A DNA stretch of 7,381 nucleotides, taken from positions 1 through 7,381 of the forward strand of contig CAMCOJ010000101.1 in the NCBI GenBank assembly GCA_945876405.1, given 5' to 3'. The position numbers and the translations under genes were made by a program. This DNA is from an uncultured Ruminococcus sp. (GTDB lineage: Bacteria > Bacillota > Clostridia > Oscillospirales > Ruminococcaceae). This document shows, piece by piece, positions 1 to 5,512 of this stretch; position 1 is the stretch's first letter; each line of letters begins with the position of its first letter. The notes under the pieces were generated by a model. That model searched no databases. It saw only the letters and a program-made list of their open reading frames with translations, and was not told the DNA's origin.

Positions 1-346
1 GTTCTACATATATCTAAAGGCGAATTTTAACTCACTTAACACTTTTTCAAATAAAGTTTTTATGAATCCATAACTTTTTCGTTTCTCTATATTTTTATAT
101 AATGAACTATTAAACAAGCTTGTTTGCAACACTAAATCAAATTACAACATCTCAGCACATTCATATTCTTACTTATCATCTGTCATAGCTCATTTGGTTA
201 GAATGCCATCAAAGCAACCAAAAAATCACTGTATTCTTTAATATTATAGCACATTATGCACAATTGGTCAATCGATTTTCATCGCTATTTCTCCATTTTA
301 ACCGAGAAACATTTCAATGTTCAGAGGCACTATACAATTTGATATT
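1..346. other. AT-rich stretch without a recognisable gene
   Basis: I see no coding region with a credible ribosome site here. The short open frame at 264-458 is rejected because it runs through a terminator and resembles no protein I know. The stretch contains a 14-bp perfect palindrome at 112-125 and nothing else I can support. It may be chromosomal DNA flanking the element or decayed element sequence. Confidence 0.55.
112..125. repeat. 14-bp perfect palindrome
   Basis: AAACAAGCTTGTTT reads identically on both strands. It lies in AT-rich, gene-free sequence. No function can be assigned; it could be an operator or chance. Confidence 0.4.
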
Positions 347-405
347 AAAAAAATCCAGAAGAAAGGTAGTTCATTTCCTATTCTTCTGGATCATATTTGT
401 TTTTA
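347..405 (-). terminator. Rho-independent terminator, possibly bidirectional
   Basis: ATCCAGAAGAA (353-363) pairs perfectly with TTCTTCTGGAT (381-391). AGG (364-366) and CCT (377-379) extend the stem past one bulged A, leaving a 10-nt loop. The A-run at 347-353 becomes a U-run directly after the stem on the minus strand, a textbook terminator. It lies about 40 nt past the stop codon of the helicase remnant and is probably the original end of that minus-strand operon. T-rich sequence at 397-404 could let it also act on the plus strand. Confidence 0.85.
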
Positions 406-432
406 ACTTCAGGCCCAGTGGGTCAAAAGTTA

Positions 433-735
433 TTATTCAAGTCCCTGTTTATTCTTGACCTGATCTTTTGACTTACTCTTCTTAGGCTTCTGAACTATAC
501 GCATAGCATCACGCTTCAGCTTTGCCCGTTCAAAATAACAGGTCTTTTCACGCTTCGGGGCATTTTTCTTTGCTTCGATAGCCGCAAGATTAAGTTCTTC
601 CGTCAGTGTTTTCAGACGTTCTTCCCTGTTTTCAAGTTCTGCCTGCTAAGGGAATGGTTCAGAAACTATCTTCTGTGCCTCGGCATAGTCAAGACGGAGC
701 TTTGTTCCCGATGTGCTTGCCTTGACTCTGACGGG
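433..735 (-). pseudogene. C-terminal remnant of a large ICE-type helicase/DNA methylase, with an amber codon
   Basis: Read on the minus strand, the frame runs from about 735 to a TAA at 433-435. Upstream of an in-frame TAG (646-648) it reads LRLDYAEAQKIVSEPFP. Downstream it reads QAELENREERLKTL, followed by a Lys-rich tail ending KNKQGLE. The phrase EPFPQ-AEL followed by a coiled-coil helix is what I recall from the C-terminus of the very large SNF2-like helicase/N6-methylase proteins of Tn1549-type conjugative elements. The family usually has Gln where the TAG stands, so a CAG-to-TAG change is likely. Only about 100 codons of a protein that normally exceeds 2000 residues remain, so it cannot be functional. 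The upstream break is near 736-741, where the opposite-strand regulator begins. The family call rests on a short stretch recalled from memory. Confidence 0.6.
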
Positions 736-740
736 TATAA

Positions 741-1445
741 AGTGCTGACTTACAGTATCAGGATCAGCTTGAAGGTTCTCTGTTCAGAATTGCTGATCAG
801 GTAATTGACCTCATATATACAAAGTATCTTAAAGCCAAGATCACCTATGAGCACAATGTCCGTGTCGAAACTTATCCTTTCCCGATAGACGGCGTTCGTG
901 AAGCTAGTTATAACGCTCTTGCTCATAACAATTACGCTCGCTGCGTACCTATTCAGATCCGGATCCAGGACGACGCCATGTTCATAAGCAATAGCTGTAT
1001 CCTCCCTTCAGGCTGGGACGTAGAATCTCTGCTTCAACCGCACAGATCGGTACCATTCAATCCTGCAATAGCTAATGCTTTTTATCGTGCAGGGTATATT
1101 GAGACATGGGGCAGAGGTATTCAGAAAATATACGAATCTTGCAAAGAACTTGGCGTTCCTGCACCGGAATACAGTATTGTCGGTGAGGATATTACAGTTA
1201 AGTTTATTGCTCATGACAGCATATACTCTGACACTGTAAATGGCACTGTAAATCTTTCAGATTTTGAGAAAGATATACTTACAGCAATCAGTCAAAATCC
1301 TAATTATACAAGAAAGCAAATCTGTGACGTTATGGCTGTAAGCCTATCAACTGTTTCACGAACAATCAAAAAGCTTAAGGATCTAGGTTATATTAATAGG
1401 GTAGGTTCTGATAAGAACGGCTATTGGGAAATAACCATCAAATGA
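741..1445 (+). pseudogene. N-terminally truncated AlbA_2/RecG-like ATP-binding transcriptional regulator
   Basis: The frame is open from 741, just after a TAA at 738-740, to TGA at 1443-1445. It starts inside the protein (DLQYQDQLEGSLFRIADQV). It continues through a segment typical of the RecG-C-terminal-like/HATPase_c_4 family: TKYLKAKITYEHNVRVETYP, then REASYNALAHNNY, then NPAIANAFYRAGYIETWGRG. The last ~65 residues form a winged helix-turn-helix (KQICDVMAVSLSTVSRTIKKLKDLGYINR). In intact relatives an AlbA_2 DNA-binding domain precedes this; it is absent here. The ATG at 978 lies inside the conserved domain (DDAMFISN) and has no good ribosome site, so it is not the original start. The fragment points against all surrounding transfer genes, and both ends coincide with breaks in neighbouring fragments. 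A shortened wHTH-containing protein could still be made. Confidence 0.8.
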
Positions 1446-1795
1446 TCCTTATACACGAAGTCGCTGTTGTCGAATATGTTTTCGACTCCCTTCGACTGTA
1501 ACAGGTCTTTTACATTTTGGGTTATACCGGTAGGAACGCCGCCCCATTTTCTGAAACGCTTCCAGATCTCAACGGAATACTTTGCTGTCTGTTCTTCTTT
1601 CAGAAGAAGATGAAACTCGTCGATATAATATCGGGTGATTTTCTTTTTCTCACGGTTTGAAGATACTCTGTTCCATACCGATAACATCGCAGTATTTACT
1701 GAAGATACTGTTGTAAGTTTAGAGGCAGGCTTGCCCATGATAACCGCCGCTCCCGACCTGTTATCTTTTCGGACATCTCTCTTTCTAAAGCCCAT
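1446..1795 (-). pseudogene. Internal fragment of VirB4/TraE-like conjugation ATPase
   Basis: A minus-strand frame starts at ATG 1793-1795, behind GGAGG, and gives a 124-residue product whose stop lies at 1421-1423. Residues ~39-115 match the C-terminal half of VirB4-type ATPases of Gram-positive elements: WNRV, then RYYIDEFHLLLKEEQTAKYS with Walker B Asp59-Glu60, then KRFRKWGGVPTGITQNVKDL, then FDNSDFVY. VirB4 powers assembly of the type IV secretion channel at the membrane. The Walker A half and the end (normally DFVYMLNQ and onward) are missing. After DFVY the frame continues as KDHLMVISQ, which is antisense to the regulator's last codons. The first ~30 residues (MGFRKRDVRKDNRSG) do not look like VirB4 to me, so the N-terminus may be a second fusion. 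Non-functional, since the nucleotide-binding half is gone. Confidence 0.8.
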
Positions 1796-1829
1796 TTATT
1801 AACCTCCGTGTTTTGACCGGAGTGCCGGA

Positions 1830-1850
1830 AGAAAGCTATCTGCGCTTTCT
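1830..1850. repeat. 7-bp inverted repeat between transfer-gene fragments
   Basis: AGAAAGC and GCTTTCT flank a 7-nt loop, with a short CCGG-AGTG-CCGG hairpin beside it (1818-1829). On the minus strand the pair lies just before the ribosome site of the VirB4 fragment. There is no U-run, so it is not a clear terminator. Confidence 0.35.
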
Positions 1851-2004
1851 TTCAGCCACTTCCAGCTTCTTTTTTATTCTGTTGTATTCAATGTGCCTTT
1901 CTATGCACATGAAAATGTTTGTTGTCCGGTAATAACGCTTCCTGTCGTCTGAGCAAACGTATCTGTCAGCAGTTCTGAAATTCCGTCAAACTGTGACTTG
2001 ATAC
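1836..2004 (-). pseudogene. Overlapping frame: possible C-terminus of an unidentified small protein
   Basis: In a different frame from the VirB6-like start, the minus strand is open from about 2004 to TAG 1836-1838. It encodes a strongly basic end that includes SDDRKRYYRTTNIFMCIERH and then EYNRIKKKLEVAERKRR. The composition looks like a real helical protein end, and the stop lies about 30 nt before the ribosome site of the next fragment, as in an operon. I do not recognise the family. Most likely a deletion joined the VirB6-like N-terminus to this tail around 1950-1965, so only one of the two frames is real on each side of the joint. A chance open frame cannot be excluded. Confidence 0.35.
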
Positions 2005-2068
2005 CGTCCTTGAACAGGTCACAGCACCAGTCCTCCAAAGCATCTATAGCATCACTTATTACTCCCAT
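1901..2068 (-). pseudogene. N-terminal remnant of VirB6/TrbL-like conjugation membrane protein
   Basis: ATG at 2066-2068 is preceded by an excellent ribosome site, GGAGGTGAT (2075-2083). The product begins MGVISDAIDALEDWCCDLFK and stops at TAG 1901-1903 after 55 residues. Members of the TrbL/VirB6-like family (CD0411-type) in Firmicute conjugative elements begin with a similar amphipathic MG-I/V-I-x-(D/E)A helix, and several membrane segments follow. No membrane segment is left here, so it is a truncation. Position supports the call: it lies directly after the Maff2-like fragment and before VirB4, the usual order. The last residues (about from GSVITG) are probably out-of-frame sequence after a deletion joint. 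Confidence 0.6.
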
Positions 2069-2074
2069 TTATCG

Positions 2075-2083
2075 ATCACCTCC
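2075..2083 (-). promoter_or_regulatory. Near-perfect Shine-Dalgarno of the VirB6-like remnant
   Basis: GGAGGTGAT on the minus strand lies 6 nt before the ATG. It fixes the start of the truncated gene and shows that its translation signals survive although the gene does not. Confidence 0.75.
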
Positions 2084-2157
2084 GTCCGAGCAGGAATCTC
2101 CTGAGAGTGAAACCAAAGGTTTATTGCTGTATGTATTTTGTATTCTGTATATTTATA

Positions 2158-2222
2158 TGTAAATCTCGCTCAACCCACGTACCTATAACACAGAATCTGT
2201 GTTCCCACCCACGAGCGATCAG
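2158..2222. repeat. Nested inverted repeat between Maff2-like and VirB6-like remnants
   Basis: The centre AACACAGAATCTGTGTT forms a 7-bp stem with a 3-nt loop. Outside it, ATCTCGCTC and GAGCGAT pair imperfectly. There is no U-run. It may be a processing or attenuation structure in the old transfer operon. Confidence 0.35.
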
Positions 2223-2239
2223 GTTATCGGTCTGTCAGA

Positions 2240-2365
2240 TCAGACTGCACCCTGCATCATGGTCTGGAGTACAGGAACGATTGTTACTGCAAGGAGGATA
2301 AGTCCAAGACCAGCCATAAGCTGCTTCATGCCCTGAGACTTAGGACAGTAGGCGTAGAGAAGGTT
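2240..2365 (-). pseudogene. C-terminal remnant of Maff2-family mobile-element protein
   Basis: The minus-strand frame is open from AAC at 2363-2365, just after an in-frame TGA, to TGA at 2240-2242. It reads NLLYAYCPKSQGMKQLMAGL and then a hydrophobic helix, LILLAVTIVPVLQTMM. Maff2 proteins are small (about 70 residues), two-helix, pilin-like membrane proteins encoded at the start of the type IV secretion block in Tn1549-like elements. They carry the same KSQG-(I/M)-KQLMAG turn before the second helix. Only the last ~41 residues are present; the first helix is missing or shifted out of frame. The position directly upstream of the VirB6-like fragment on the same strand agrees with the family's gene order. 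Confidence 0.7.
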
Positions 2366-2588
2366 TCAAAGAAACATTGTAAGACAGGTACTGCAAGCTG
2401 AATATGATATTTAGTTATACGAATGGTTTATGAAAATTGAACCTAAGTGAGTTAATCCCTATTCCAACTTTACGCACTAAGTATATTTGAAGTTATATTT
2501 TGATAACTACTATTTGGAATACATTGTTGCTGGTATACAAACGGTATATAACAAATCGTTATGTTTAGAAACAAATATACTACACGAA

Positions 2589-2617
2589 TTGACAATATTA
2601 GCAGGATGTGATATAAT
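2589..2617 (+). promoter_or_regulatory. Perfect-consensus sigma-A promoter
   Basis: TTGACA (2589-2594), a 17-nt spacer, then TATAAT (2612-2617). All 12 bases match the consensus. Transcription should begin near 2624, about 34 nt before the secreted-protein start. This rules out any translation start further upstream in that frame. Confidence 0.88.
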
Positions 2618-2623
2618 TATCAC

Positions 2624-2636
2624 TGTCACTGTGACA
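2624..2636 (+). promoter_or_regulatory. Dyad at the predicted transcription start, candidate operator
   Basis: TGTCAC-T-GTGACA is a perfect 6-bp inverted repeat with a one-base centre. It begins about 7 nt past the -10 box, exactly where transcription should start. A repressor bound here would block an otherwise very strong promoter. It is too tight to form a stable RNA hairpin, so a protein site is the better guess. Confidence 0.5.
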
Positions 2637-2657
2637 AAAAGAATTGGAGGAATGCAT

Positions 2658-3386
2658 ATGAAAAAACACAAAAAAGCACCGCTCAAACGCTTGATTTCGG
2701 GTTTGCTTGCCGGAGTGCTGCTGATTCCAAACATGATGAATATATCAGCAGCTGCTGAAGAAGCTGAAAAGTATCCTTATAATCTTTTCGGACGTAACGG
2801 AATAACTGTAGCAGCCAATAATTTCTGTGTTAATGGAAATTGGCATACAAATAAGGAAGCTGACATCCCCGTCAATCGCAATTTCAATGGTTTACTAACT
2901 ACTGGTTCTGATATAGATAAAAGAGTTAAACACATATACATAGACCAAAGACTATATAGCACTTATTTTGCTGAAAACTGTGATTATTACGATGAATATT
3001 CATATTCTGATACAAATATAAATATAGTTTCTATATCAGAGGCAATAAACAATTACTACAGTAGTCTAAATAGCGAAAGTCAAAGATATGGTAATTTTGC
3101 TCGTAATTTAATGTGTCAAAGTGGATATGGATTTACACTATTATTCAAGACAGACTATACTATTTCAGCTTATAAAAGTGTTTTTAACAACACTGTGAAA
3201 GGCTTTGTAAATCGTGATCTGTATGTTGCATTTAATGGAGTATTACTCATTGGTGATGATTATACTGCCGATGATATTGTAAAGTTTTTCAGAGATGAAC
3301 AAACTATAGCAAGCACTTCATCAGCTTTTAGTGATTACATATTTGATAAAATAATAGATTTTAATGACGTGAATGTTCTTTCATAG
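2658..3386 (+). CDS. Secreted protein with signal peptide, function unknown
   Basis: ATG at 2658 sits 7 nt after GGAGG (2646-2650) and 41 nt after the -10 box; the ATG at 2652 is too close to the ribosome site. The 242-residue product starts with a classic signal peptide: basic MKKHKKAPLKR, hydrophobic LISGLLAGVLLIP, likely cleavage after AAA near residue 33. The mature part starts EEAEKYPYNLF and then GITVAANNFCVNGNWHTN. That stretch resembles the ITVNANNFCVNGN-like opening of secreted proteins I recall from Ruminococcus and related Clostridia, though that is a memory-based comparison. The rest is rich in Asn, Tyr, Asp and Ser and has no second membrane segment, anchor or catalytic motif I can name. 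A lipoprotein gene follows 10 nt later, so the two are probably co-transcribed. Base composition is clearly more AT-rich than the transfer fragments, suggesting a separate origin as cargo. Confidence 0.85.
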   Translation: MKKHKKAPLKRLISGLLAGVLLIPNMMNISAAAEEAEKYPYNLFGRNGITVAANNFCVNGNWHTNKEADIPVNRNFNGLLTTGSDIDKRVKHIYIDQRLYSTYFAENCDYYDEYSYSDTNINIVSISEAINNYYSSLNSESQRYGNFARNLMCQSGYGFTLLFKTDYTISAYKSVFNNTVKGFVNRDLYVAFNGVLLIGDDYTADDIVKFFRDEQTIASTSSAFSDYIFDKIIDFNDVNVLS

Positions 3387-3396
3387 GTGGTGTAAT

Positions 3397-3966
3397 ATGA
3401 AAAAATTCTTCACGATTATATCATTTGTCGTTTTATTAATTAGCTTCTCGTTTCTTTCGGGATGTTCAGATGATTATTCTATAACAGATAGTAATCCTGA
3501 TTTACATGATAGAAACGCATCAAAATCAATTAGTATAACAAATAATCTCGGCGAAAAGTATAACATATCTTATCGAAAGCGCAATGGATTTCCTGATGAA
3601 CTTATGAAAATACAAATATCTAAGATTGAAGACACATCTGAGTGCGAAATATGTAACTATATAGTAGAGTTCGATGAGCAGAACATTCCAAAAGAAATCT
3701 TGTATATATTCAACGATAAGTATGATTACTATTATATTTCAGATGAAGCAAATGAATATATTATTGCTGTTGATACAAAAACTGGTTCAAAGCATAGTCA
3801 AAAAGAGTTAGGTATTAATTATTCAGAAGTGAAATATATCGATGACTATTTAGATTTATCTAAAGGAATGAATAATAGCATCAGTAGAGAAGAACTGGTT
3901 AATAGATTTAGTATATGTCAATATGATTCAACCAGTATACTGGAGTTATATGACTTGAAATCATAA
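3397..3966 (+). CDS. Putative lipoprotein, function unknown
   Basis: ATG at 3397 follows AGGTGG (3385-3390) at 6-nt spacing; the ATG at 3373 would overlap the upstream gene and lacks a ribosome site. The 189-residue product begins MKKFFTIISFVVLLISFSFL and then SGCSDD. This is a short signal sequence ending in a lipobox (L-S-G-C) with Cys23 as the lipidation site and Asp residues behind it, so membrane anchoring on the outer face is expected. The mature part is acidic, rich in Tyr, Ile, Asp and Ser, and includes an ECEIC pair of cysteines. I recognise no domain. The gene lies 10 nt behind the secreted-protein gene and shares its promoter, so the two probably act together at the cell surface. 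Confidence 0.85.
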   Translation: MKKFFTIISFVVLLISFSFLSGCSDDYSITDSNPDLHDRNASKSISITNNLGEKYNISYRKRNGFPDELMKIQISKIEDTSECEICNYIVEFDEQNIPKEILYIFNDKYDYYYISDEANEYIIAVDTKTGSKHSQKELGINYSEVKYIDDYLDLSKGMNNSISREELVNRFSICQYDSTSILELYDLKS

Positions 3967-4115
3967 GTTGCTTGTCAACCTAACAGTTATTTGAAATCTA
4001 CATAATATTCATGAACGCCTCGCAAATATACATTTGAATCATAAAGCCAAGTTTATATGATATGCATTTCTCACATAATATAACAAATGGGTTGATTTAA
4101 TAAGCCTTAGCCTAT

Positions 4116-4138
4116 TGGAACAGTAAAAATCTGTTCCA
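4116..4138. promoter_or_regulatory. TGGAACAG/CTGTTCCA dyad, candidate operator 1
   Basis: TGGAACAG (4116-4123) and CTGTTCCA (4131-4138) form a perfect 8-bp inverted repeat around TAAAAAT. The half-site TGGAAC recurs in the palindrome at 4157-4174. Confidence 0.5.
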
Positions 4139-4156
4139 CACAATTCAAAACAAAAA

Positions 4157-4174
4157 TTATGGAACGTTCCATAA
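4157..4174. promoter_or_regulatory. 18-bp perfect palindrome, candidate operator 2
   Basis: TTATGGAACGTTCCATAA is perfectly self-complementary and has the same TGGAAC half-site as the dyad about 38 bp to its left. A contiguous palindrome cannot form a stable hairpin, so it points to a dimeric DNA-binding protein. Confidence 0.55.
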
Positions 4175-4198
4175 CAAACGATAACCCTAATGACATAC

Positions 4199-4233
4199 AG
4201 CACTCTTTCAAATATTTGGAGGAGTGCTTTTGT
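4199..4233 (+). terminator. Rho-independent terminator of the cargo operon
   Basis: AGCACTC (4199-4205) pairs perfectly with GAGTGCT (4222-4228) and is followed by TTTTGTT. The loop contains the palindrome CAAATATTTG. It is the first terminator downstream of the lipoprotein gene, about 230 nt away, so the transcript would carry the two TGGAAC dyads in its 3' part. Confidence 0.75.
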
Positions 4234-4305
4234 TATGCCTGATAGCAGAGCTGTTTTTAGATTTTGAACCGGAGGCATAATGCAGCCACCGCCAAAGGCG
4301 GCTTG

Positions 4306-4428
4306 ACCTTGACGGGTTCTGAGAGAAATGCTACAATGAATTGCCCGACGTGTGAGAAATCTGAGCTGTTTCTGAGTTTCTCACCGTCGGCACGACCTGA
4401 CAGCATTTCTATCAGGTTCTGTCAAGGT
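4306..4428. repeat. 123-bp interrupted palindrome beside the recombinase gene
   Basis: The outer arms 4306-4332 and 4402-4428 match at about 22 of 27 positions in inverted orientation (ACCTTGAC, CTGA and AGAAATGCT against AGCATTTCT, TCAG and GTCAAGGT). The inner arms, TGC-C-CGACG-T-GTGAGAAA from 4342 and TTTCTCACCGTCGGCA ending at 4392, pair almost fully apart from two bulged bases. Both pairs share the centre at 4367. The right arm covers the last codons and stop of the recombinase gene. No U-run follows on either strand, so it is not an ordinary terminator. Confidence 0.75.
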
Positions 4429-5014
4429 TGGCGAACGGAACGAGGTTATTTCGGGATTCGTACTCGTGTAATCGCCTGTAAAACGTATTTACGGATAAAT
4501 CCATTCTTCGCATAAAGTCCCTGCCTGTGATGTTTTTGGACTTCCAGTCGGTATACAGCTTTCCGAATTTCTCCCAGTCGATTTCAATCGGTTTTCTGCC
4601 TGTGTACTTTCCCTGAGCCTTTGCAATCTCGATACCCTCACGCTGTCGCTGTTTGAGTTGCTCTCTTTCAAGCTGAGACAGGGCTGCGAACACGGTCAAC
4701 ATGAACTTGCCCGCAGGCGAGTCAGTGTCGATGTTTTCCTTGTGACTAACCAGGGTAACGCCCTTTTCGGTGAGCGTGTCGATGATGTTCAGCAAGTCCT
4801 TTGTAGATCTACCCAGACGGCTGATGCTCTCCACATAGAGCGTATCGCCCTCACATACATAATCAAGCATAGCCCTGAGCTGAGGGCGGTCGGTGTTCGC
4901 TCCTGACAGCTTCTCGGAGAAGATGCGGTCAACCTGATAACTGCACATGATCTCCTGCTGTCTCGCTGTTTCCTGATGCTCCGTAGAAACACGGATATAT
5001 CCTATTTTGCTCAC
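4412..5014 (-). CDS. Serine recombinase (resolvase/invertase family)
   Basis: This is a 200-residue, apparently complete member of the small serine recombinases, which cut and rejoin DNA through a phosphoserine link. The start is GTG at 5012-5014 behind GAAAGGAT; the stop is TGA at 4412-4414. Seen in the protein: the N-terminal GYIRVST motif with nucleophile Ser10 and Arg8; EKLSGANTDRPQL; SISRLGRS with active-site arginines Arg66 and Arg69; the SQLERE helix near 113-118; and a C-terminal helix-turn-helix (NITGRDFMRRMDLSVNTFYRR, about 161-181). Length and domain order equal those of Tn3-type resolvases and plasmid multimer-resolution enzymes. It is 17 nt behind the relaxase tail and probably co-transcribed with mobC and the relaxase. 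It is the only gene in the minus-strand blocks without a visible lesion. Its target site is not established. Confidence 0.93.
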   Translation of the reverse strand: MSKIGYIRVSTEHQETARQQEIMCSYQVDRIFSEKLSGANTDRPQLRAMLDYVCEGDTLYVESISRLGRSTKDLLNIIDTLTEKGVTLVSHKENIDTDSPAGKFMLTVFAALSQLEREQLKQRQREGIEIAKAQGKYTGRKPIEIDWEKFGKLYTDWKSKNITGRDFMRRMDLSVNTFYRRLHEYESRNNLVPFANLDRT

Positions 5015-5031
5015 GTTATCGTATCCTTTCT

Positions 5032-5512
5032 TTATTCAAGTGTATCTTTCTTTCTCTGCTGAGTGAGCTTCTTCTGTCTGTACTTTTCACGCCCACGCTC
5101 TTTCGTTCTTCCTGCCTTGATTATGCTCGGTGGTAAAGCTCAATCCGTTACACAGATTGGTGTTATTGAAAATCACATGACAGTGCAAGTGGTCTTTATC
5201 ATTGTGGACGGCGATAACATACTGATAATCGCCTTTCAGATAACGGTCACAAAGCTCCTCTCCGATCTGCATAGCCTGTTCGGGAGTAACTTCACCGGAG
5301 GCAAAACTCTGAATCATGTGATAGGCAAGGATTTGGGTGCGTCCTGTTCCTGTGTTTCGGACGGCTCGGAAGTCCTCGCTTGCTCCTGCACTGTCGGCTC
5401 GGCGAGCATAAGAGTTGACATATACACCGCCCCTGGTCTTATCTCCGTTTGTGATGTAAGCGATCGCTGCGCTGACTGTTGCCCTGATCGTATGGATAGA
5501 AGTGTATGCCAA
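5032..5512 (-). pseudogene. MOBP-type relaxase, internally deleted
   Basis: ATG at 5510-5512 opens a 141-residue frame ending at TGA 5087-5089. It is the N-terminal nuclease domain of a relaxase (Relaxase/MobA-VirD2 family), which nicks oriT and leads the transferred strand. Visible motifs are AYITNGDKT with likely catalytic Tyr19, YHMIQSF-x-GEV around 64-75, and the metal-binding HNDKDHLHCH (His103, 108, 110, 112). Relatives have 400-550 residues and continue after NQGRKNERAW; here the frame ends at once. In the next frame, GREKYRQKKLTQQRKKDTLE runs to TAA at 5032-5034 with the next gene's ribosome site just behind it, so it looks like the original basic C-terminus. A deletion near 5089-5095 therefore removed the middle and shifted the frame. 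The nicking domain could still fold; helper and contact regions are gone. Confidence 0.85.

Larger units (their letters stand above)
3967..4305. other. Gene-free region with operator-like dyads and a terminator
   Basis: No credible gene is present. The open frames on either strand here cross the terminator at 4199-4233 and lack ribosome sites. The stretch contains two TGGAAC dyads, the terminator, and a small GC-rich hairpin, CCGCC-AAA-GGCGG (4289-4301). Confidence 0.55.

Noticed and set aside
183..206. TAGCTCATTTGGTTAGAATGCC resembles the D-arm of a bacterial tRNA
   Set aside because: No acceptor stem, anticodon arm or T-arm (GGTTCGA) can be built around it, so it is not a tRNA gene. At most it is a chance likeness or a decayed fragment.
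264..458. 64-codon plus-strand open frame
   Set aside because: It runs through the terminator stem at 353-391 and into the antisense of the helicase tail, and it has no ribosome site.
1658..1708. 9-bp direct repeat TGAAGATAC at 1658-1666 and 1700-1708 in the VirB4 fragment
   Set aside because: It could be microhomology at a deletion joint, but it is too short to support alone.
4039..4278. 79-codon minus-strand open frame
   Set aside because: It crosses the terminator at 4199-4233 and both TGGAAC dyads, and its composition is not protein-like.
4306..4428. Integron attC site as an explanation of the palindrome
   Set aside because: The consensus GTTRRRY/RYYYAAC core sites are not present at the arm ends and no integrase gene of the tyrosine type is in the window.
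4264..4515. 83-codon plus-strand frame over the palindrome
   Set aside because: It starts at TTG without a ribosome site at proper distance and overlaps the recombinase gene antisense. Its sequence is explained by the palindrome.
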